From NCBI GenBank assembly GCA_963978545.1, contig OZ021726.1, forward strand, positions 57,462,959-57,526,958: a DNA stretch of 64,000 nucleotides, given 5' to 3'. Source of the stretch: Linyphia triangularis. Lineage: Eukaryota; Arthropoda; Arachnida; Araneae; Linyphiidae. The translations under genes and the position numbers were made by a program. Position 1 is the first letter of the stretch; every line of letters starts with the position of its first letter. This document shows, in pieces, positions 61,484-64,000 of the stretch. The notes beneath the pieces are model-generated. The model was not told the DNA's origin, did no database searches, and worked only from the letters and a program-made list of their open reading frames with translations.

Positions 61484-62117
61484 GTGCAGTAATAATTCTA
61501 AAATGTCTGTGTAAAATTAATAAAAAAATTCAAATTAGAAGTTGCATTTGTTTTAATCATTTAATACATTTTTTTTTTTTTTAATATTGAAATTTTTGTA
61601 CAGATATTTCGATATGGAAGCTTTTTTAAGTGGGTAAATTATTTATTTTAGAGTTATAACTTTCTTATTCAGTACCTAAAAATTGCAGAGTTTTTAATGT
61701 AAGTGACGAATTGGTTTTAGTCTTTTTAGCTCTAGTTAGGGTTTGTTTTAAACAGAAATAATAAAATGGCGTATCCAACTATAAAAATTGAAACTTTTCA
61801 TTTTCCCTGTGCAGTAATAATTCTAAAATGTCTGTATAAAATTAATACAAAATTCAAATTAAAAGTTACATTTTTTTTAATCATTCAATACATTTTTTTT
61901 AATATTGAAATTTTTGTACAGATGGAAGCTTTTTTAAGTGGGTGAATTAATTATTTTAGAGGTATAACTTTCTTATTCAGTACCTAAAAATTGCAGAGTT
62001 TTTAATGTGAGTGACGAATTGGTTTTAATCCTTTTAGCTCTAGTTAGGGTTTGTTTCAAAGAGAAATAATAAAATGGCGTATCTAACTATTAAAACTGAA
62101 ACTTTTCCTTTTACCAA
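61484..62117. repeat. Tandem duplication, period 325 bp
   Basis: GTGCAGTAATAATTCTAAAA at 61484 recurs at 61809. Both copies run through TTGAAATTTTTGTACAGAT, TTCAGTACCTAAAAATTGCA and AATAATAAAATGGCGTAT. Identity is above 90 percent apart from a T-run length change and a 10-base indel (ATTTCGATAT), so the duplication is recent. Confidence 0.93.
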
Positions 62118-63580
62118 TATAGTGTCAAAATATATTTGCAGCTTTGAAAAAAAATCAATTCGGAAAATTCATTAGGATGTTTGTGATATTATTTCGCATC
62201 ACTAGTTCGTAAAGAATAAAAACAGACGTAATAGAAAAAATATAGTATAAAGAATGCTTTGAATGCGTTTTATTCGTTTGATAAAACAGAAAATATGGTA
62301 AAAAATACATATCTATTTACACTTATTACTTTTGATGGAACACTACAAATAATGAAAAGTTTGGTAAAGTTAAATATTTTTTAAGAATTCTACAAAATTT
62401 TAAAAGTCCTGAATATATATATTTTATAAGACTTTTTTTGAAAGTCATATCTACTTTATATATCTATCTATTTATATTTTATTTACTTGTTATTTCTTAT
62501 TTTTAGTTTTAGTTTATTTGAAGCTATCCTAAAACGGTTAACTCCAAAAACTGGTAAATGCATTAGTTTAGTTAACAAATTTGAAATTTTACTCTTAGAA
62601 TTTTATTATCTATTTTTTTTTTTTTTTTTTTTTTTTTTACCTCCTTAAATTCCCTTTAATTTCAGAATCGCCGTATTATAAACAATGCTTATATTAGTGA
62701 CCTTTATTAAGAAATTTGAACGGACAACCTTTTACAAGAGCTTACCAAAAGTTCTTATAGTCAATGTTAAGCATATAAAATAACATGTATTTAAAATCAG
62801 ATCAAATATGATTCCTTTTAGGAGAAATATCCATACAAATAATAAGAAAATAACTGTATTTTACTGGTCAGTTTAAAAACCATCCGCAGTATACCTTTTG
62901 TATAAACGAAAAATATAATAGCTGTTATGTGAGTGATAGGTGTGTGTATAGTGATAGGATGCGATGTATTTATGTACAATCAGCTCTTCTATTCTTAAAA
63001 GTATTACTGTGTTACATCTAAAGTATTATATATAAAAATATTTAATTTTATTGTAATTTTTTTTTTTATTTAAAAGAATTCGATTATTAAATTTTCAGTG
63101 TTTACACACTTATAAGATTCATAAAGAAATAATTTCTATTATTGGTAACAAGTTTTTACTCAATTTCAAAATTGGTGTAAAATGTATTGATTTTTTATTA
63201 AAAAAACCTCATAAACCTTTATTGATGCTAATAAAGGTTTATGAGTGTTGAATTGTAGCTTTTACAGTTAGAATTGACCTCATGGATCACGCCCAAAGAG
63301 GAACGATTTCATTGTATACTATTCATACGTTAACATAAAATAAGCCAGAAAAAAATTGTTAGGGATTGATTATGCATGAATTGTGATCTCTTCACTAATC
63401 TTATGCTTCGATCCTTTTACATCTTTTCCATTTGAAAACAGCACACAATTTAGCTTAGTTTATAATGAGAGGCGATTGCAATTTTTGAACCCCATCGAAC
63501 ATCATTCTGAATTTTTTATAGAAATTGGAGAAAAGTGAGTAGATTACGAATCCACTGGTCTGCCGTGGCAAAAATGGCCT
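62118..63580. other. AT-rich non-coding with a poly(T) tract and a perfect hairpin
   Basis: A run of 26 T lies at 62613-62638. CTCATAAACCTTTATT (63208-63223) and AATAAAGGTTTATGAG (63230-63245) form a perfect 16-bp stem with the loop GATGCT. No exon was recognised. Confidence 0.55.
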
Positions 63581-63583
63581 AAA

Positions 63584-64000
63584 CTAGTCCAAAATCGACT
63601 TTTAATAAGTTGAACTAAATCCAATTGCCAAATGCGCCATAACTTGCCAAATAATGAGCATTTTTTTTTCTGGTAACCCTCACTCTTTAATTTTCAATTA
63701 AGAAGGTTGCAGACGATTCAGATATCTGGCGACGCCGGTCTACTTGCATCTATTAAAAGGGAGCCAAGTTGGCAATAAACATTACGTCACTGATGACGTA
63801 ACTGATGTCGCCAATTTGGCTTACTTTTAAAAGATACAAGTTTTGCGAGCCAGAGATCAGAAATCGTTTGTTCTTTTTCTCATTGAAAATCAAAATGCAG
63901 TTGGTTGCCAGACGAAAAAGATTATTCTCTTTTTGGCAAGTTATGACATATTTGGCAATCGGATTTTAGTTCAACTCATTCCAAGTCGATTTTGGACCAG
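63584..64000. mobile_element. Long foldback element, arms about 207 bp, running off the right edge
   Basis: The arms 63584-63789 and 63794-64000 are inverted copies around CTGA. They match at CTAGTCCAAAATCGACTT / CTGGTCCAAAATCGACTT on the outside, GTTGAACTAAA...CCAATTGCCAAAT and CATAACTTGCCAAA further in, and TTAAAAGGGAGCCAAGTTGGC / TTAAAAGTAAGCCAAATTGGC and TTACGTCA at the centre. Identity is about 70 percent, falling in the middle of the arms. Because the right arm reaches the last base, the element may continue. It is non-coding. Confidence 0.85.

Overview
This 64 kb window is AT-rich animal nuclear DNA, probably arthropod. The transposon families suggest a chelicerate such as a spider, but that is an inference. 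I found no intact protein-coding gene, no tRNA or rRNA, and nothing bacterial or viral. The longest open frames are about 120 codons, which is what chance gives at this base composition. The readable protein sequence is almost all decayed transposon protein.

Layout. From 1 to 4640 the sequence is non-coding, with a possible promoter near 590-660 and long homopolymer tracts. From 4643 to 10478 lies a CACTA/EnSpm-like DNA transposon ending in CACTG/CAGTG, flanked by TA, with many subterminal CCGTA...TACGG motifs. It carries a 139-bp tandem array, a non-LTR retrotransposon 3' end split by a solo LTR, a Tc1-type transposase fragment and a MITE-like element. From 11056 to 14677 is a Tc1/Tc3-like element with a recognisable dead transposase. 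It was split at a TA by a 2022-bp TA-flanked element whose ends are C and A homopolymers, and that passenger holds a foldback repeat with a second copy at 17.26-17.69 kb. Further elements are a Helitron-like degenerate tandem array (24.36-25.04 kb), a 682-bp MITE (29203-29884), small inverted-repeat elements near 46.1 kb, a second Tc1-like element (54710-56146) and a long foldback running off the right edge (63584-64000). Tandem repeats of 15, 22, 49, 80, 96, 102, 170 and 325 bp and four long AT microsatellites are scattered through the window.

Between the repeats is a series of less AT-rich islands, 0.3-1 kb long (around 0.6, 15.5, 18.7, 23.8, 26.4, 34.2, 35.9, 47.8, 49.6, 50.9, 57.1 and 59.4 kb). 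In nearly all of them the + strand passes from A+C-rich on the left to G+T-rich on the right. Such a skew switch is known around bidirectional transcription starts and replication origins, so these are the best candidates for functional non-coding DNA. The window may be a gene desert or a large intron of a regulated gene; this is not proven by the sequence alone.
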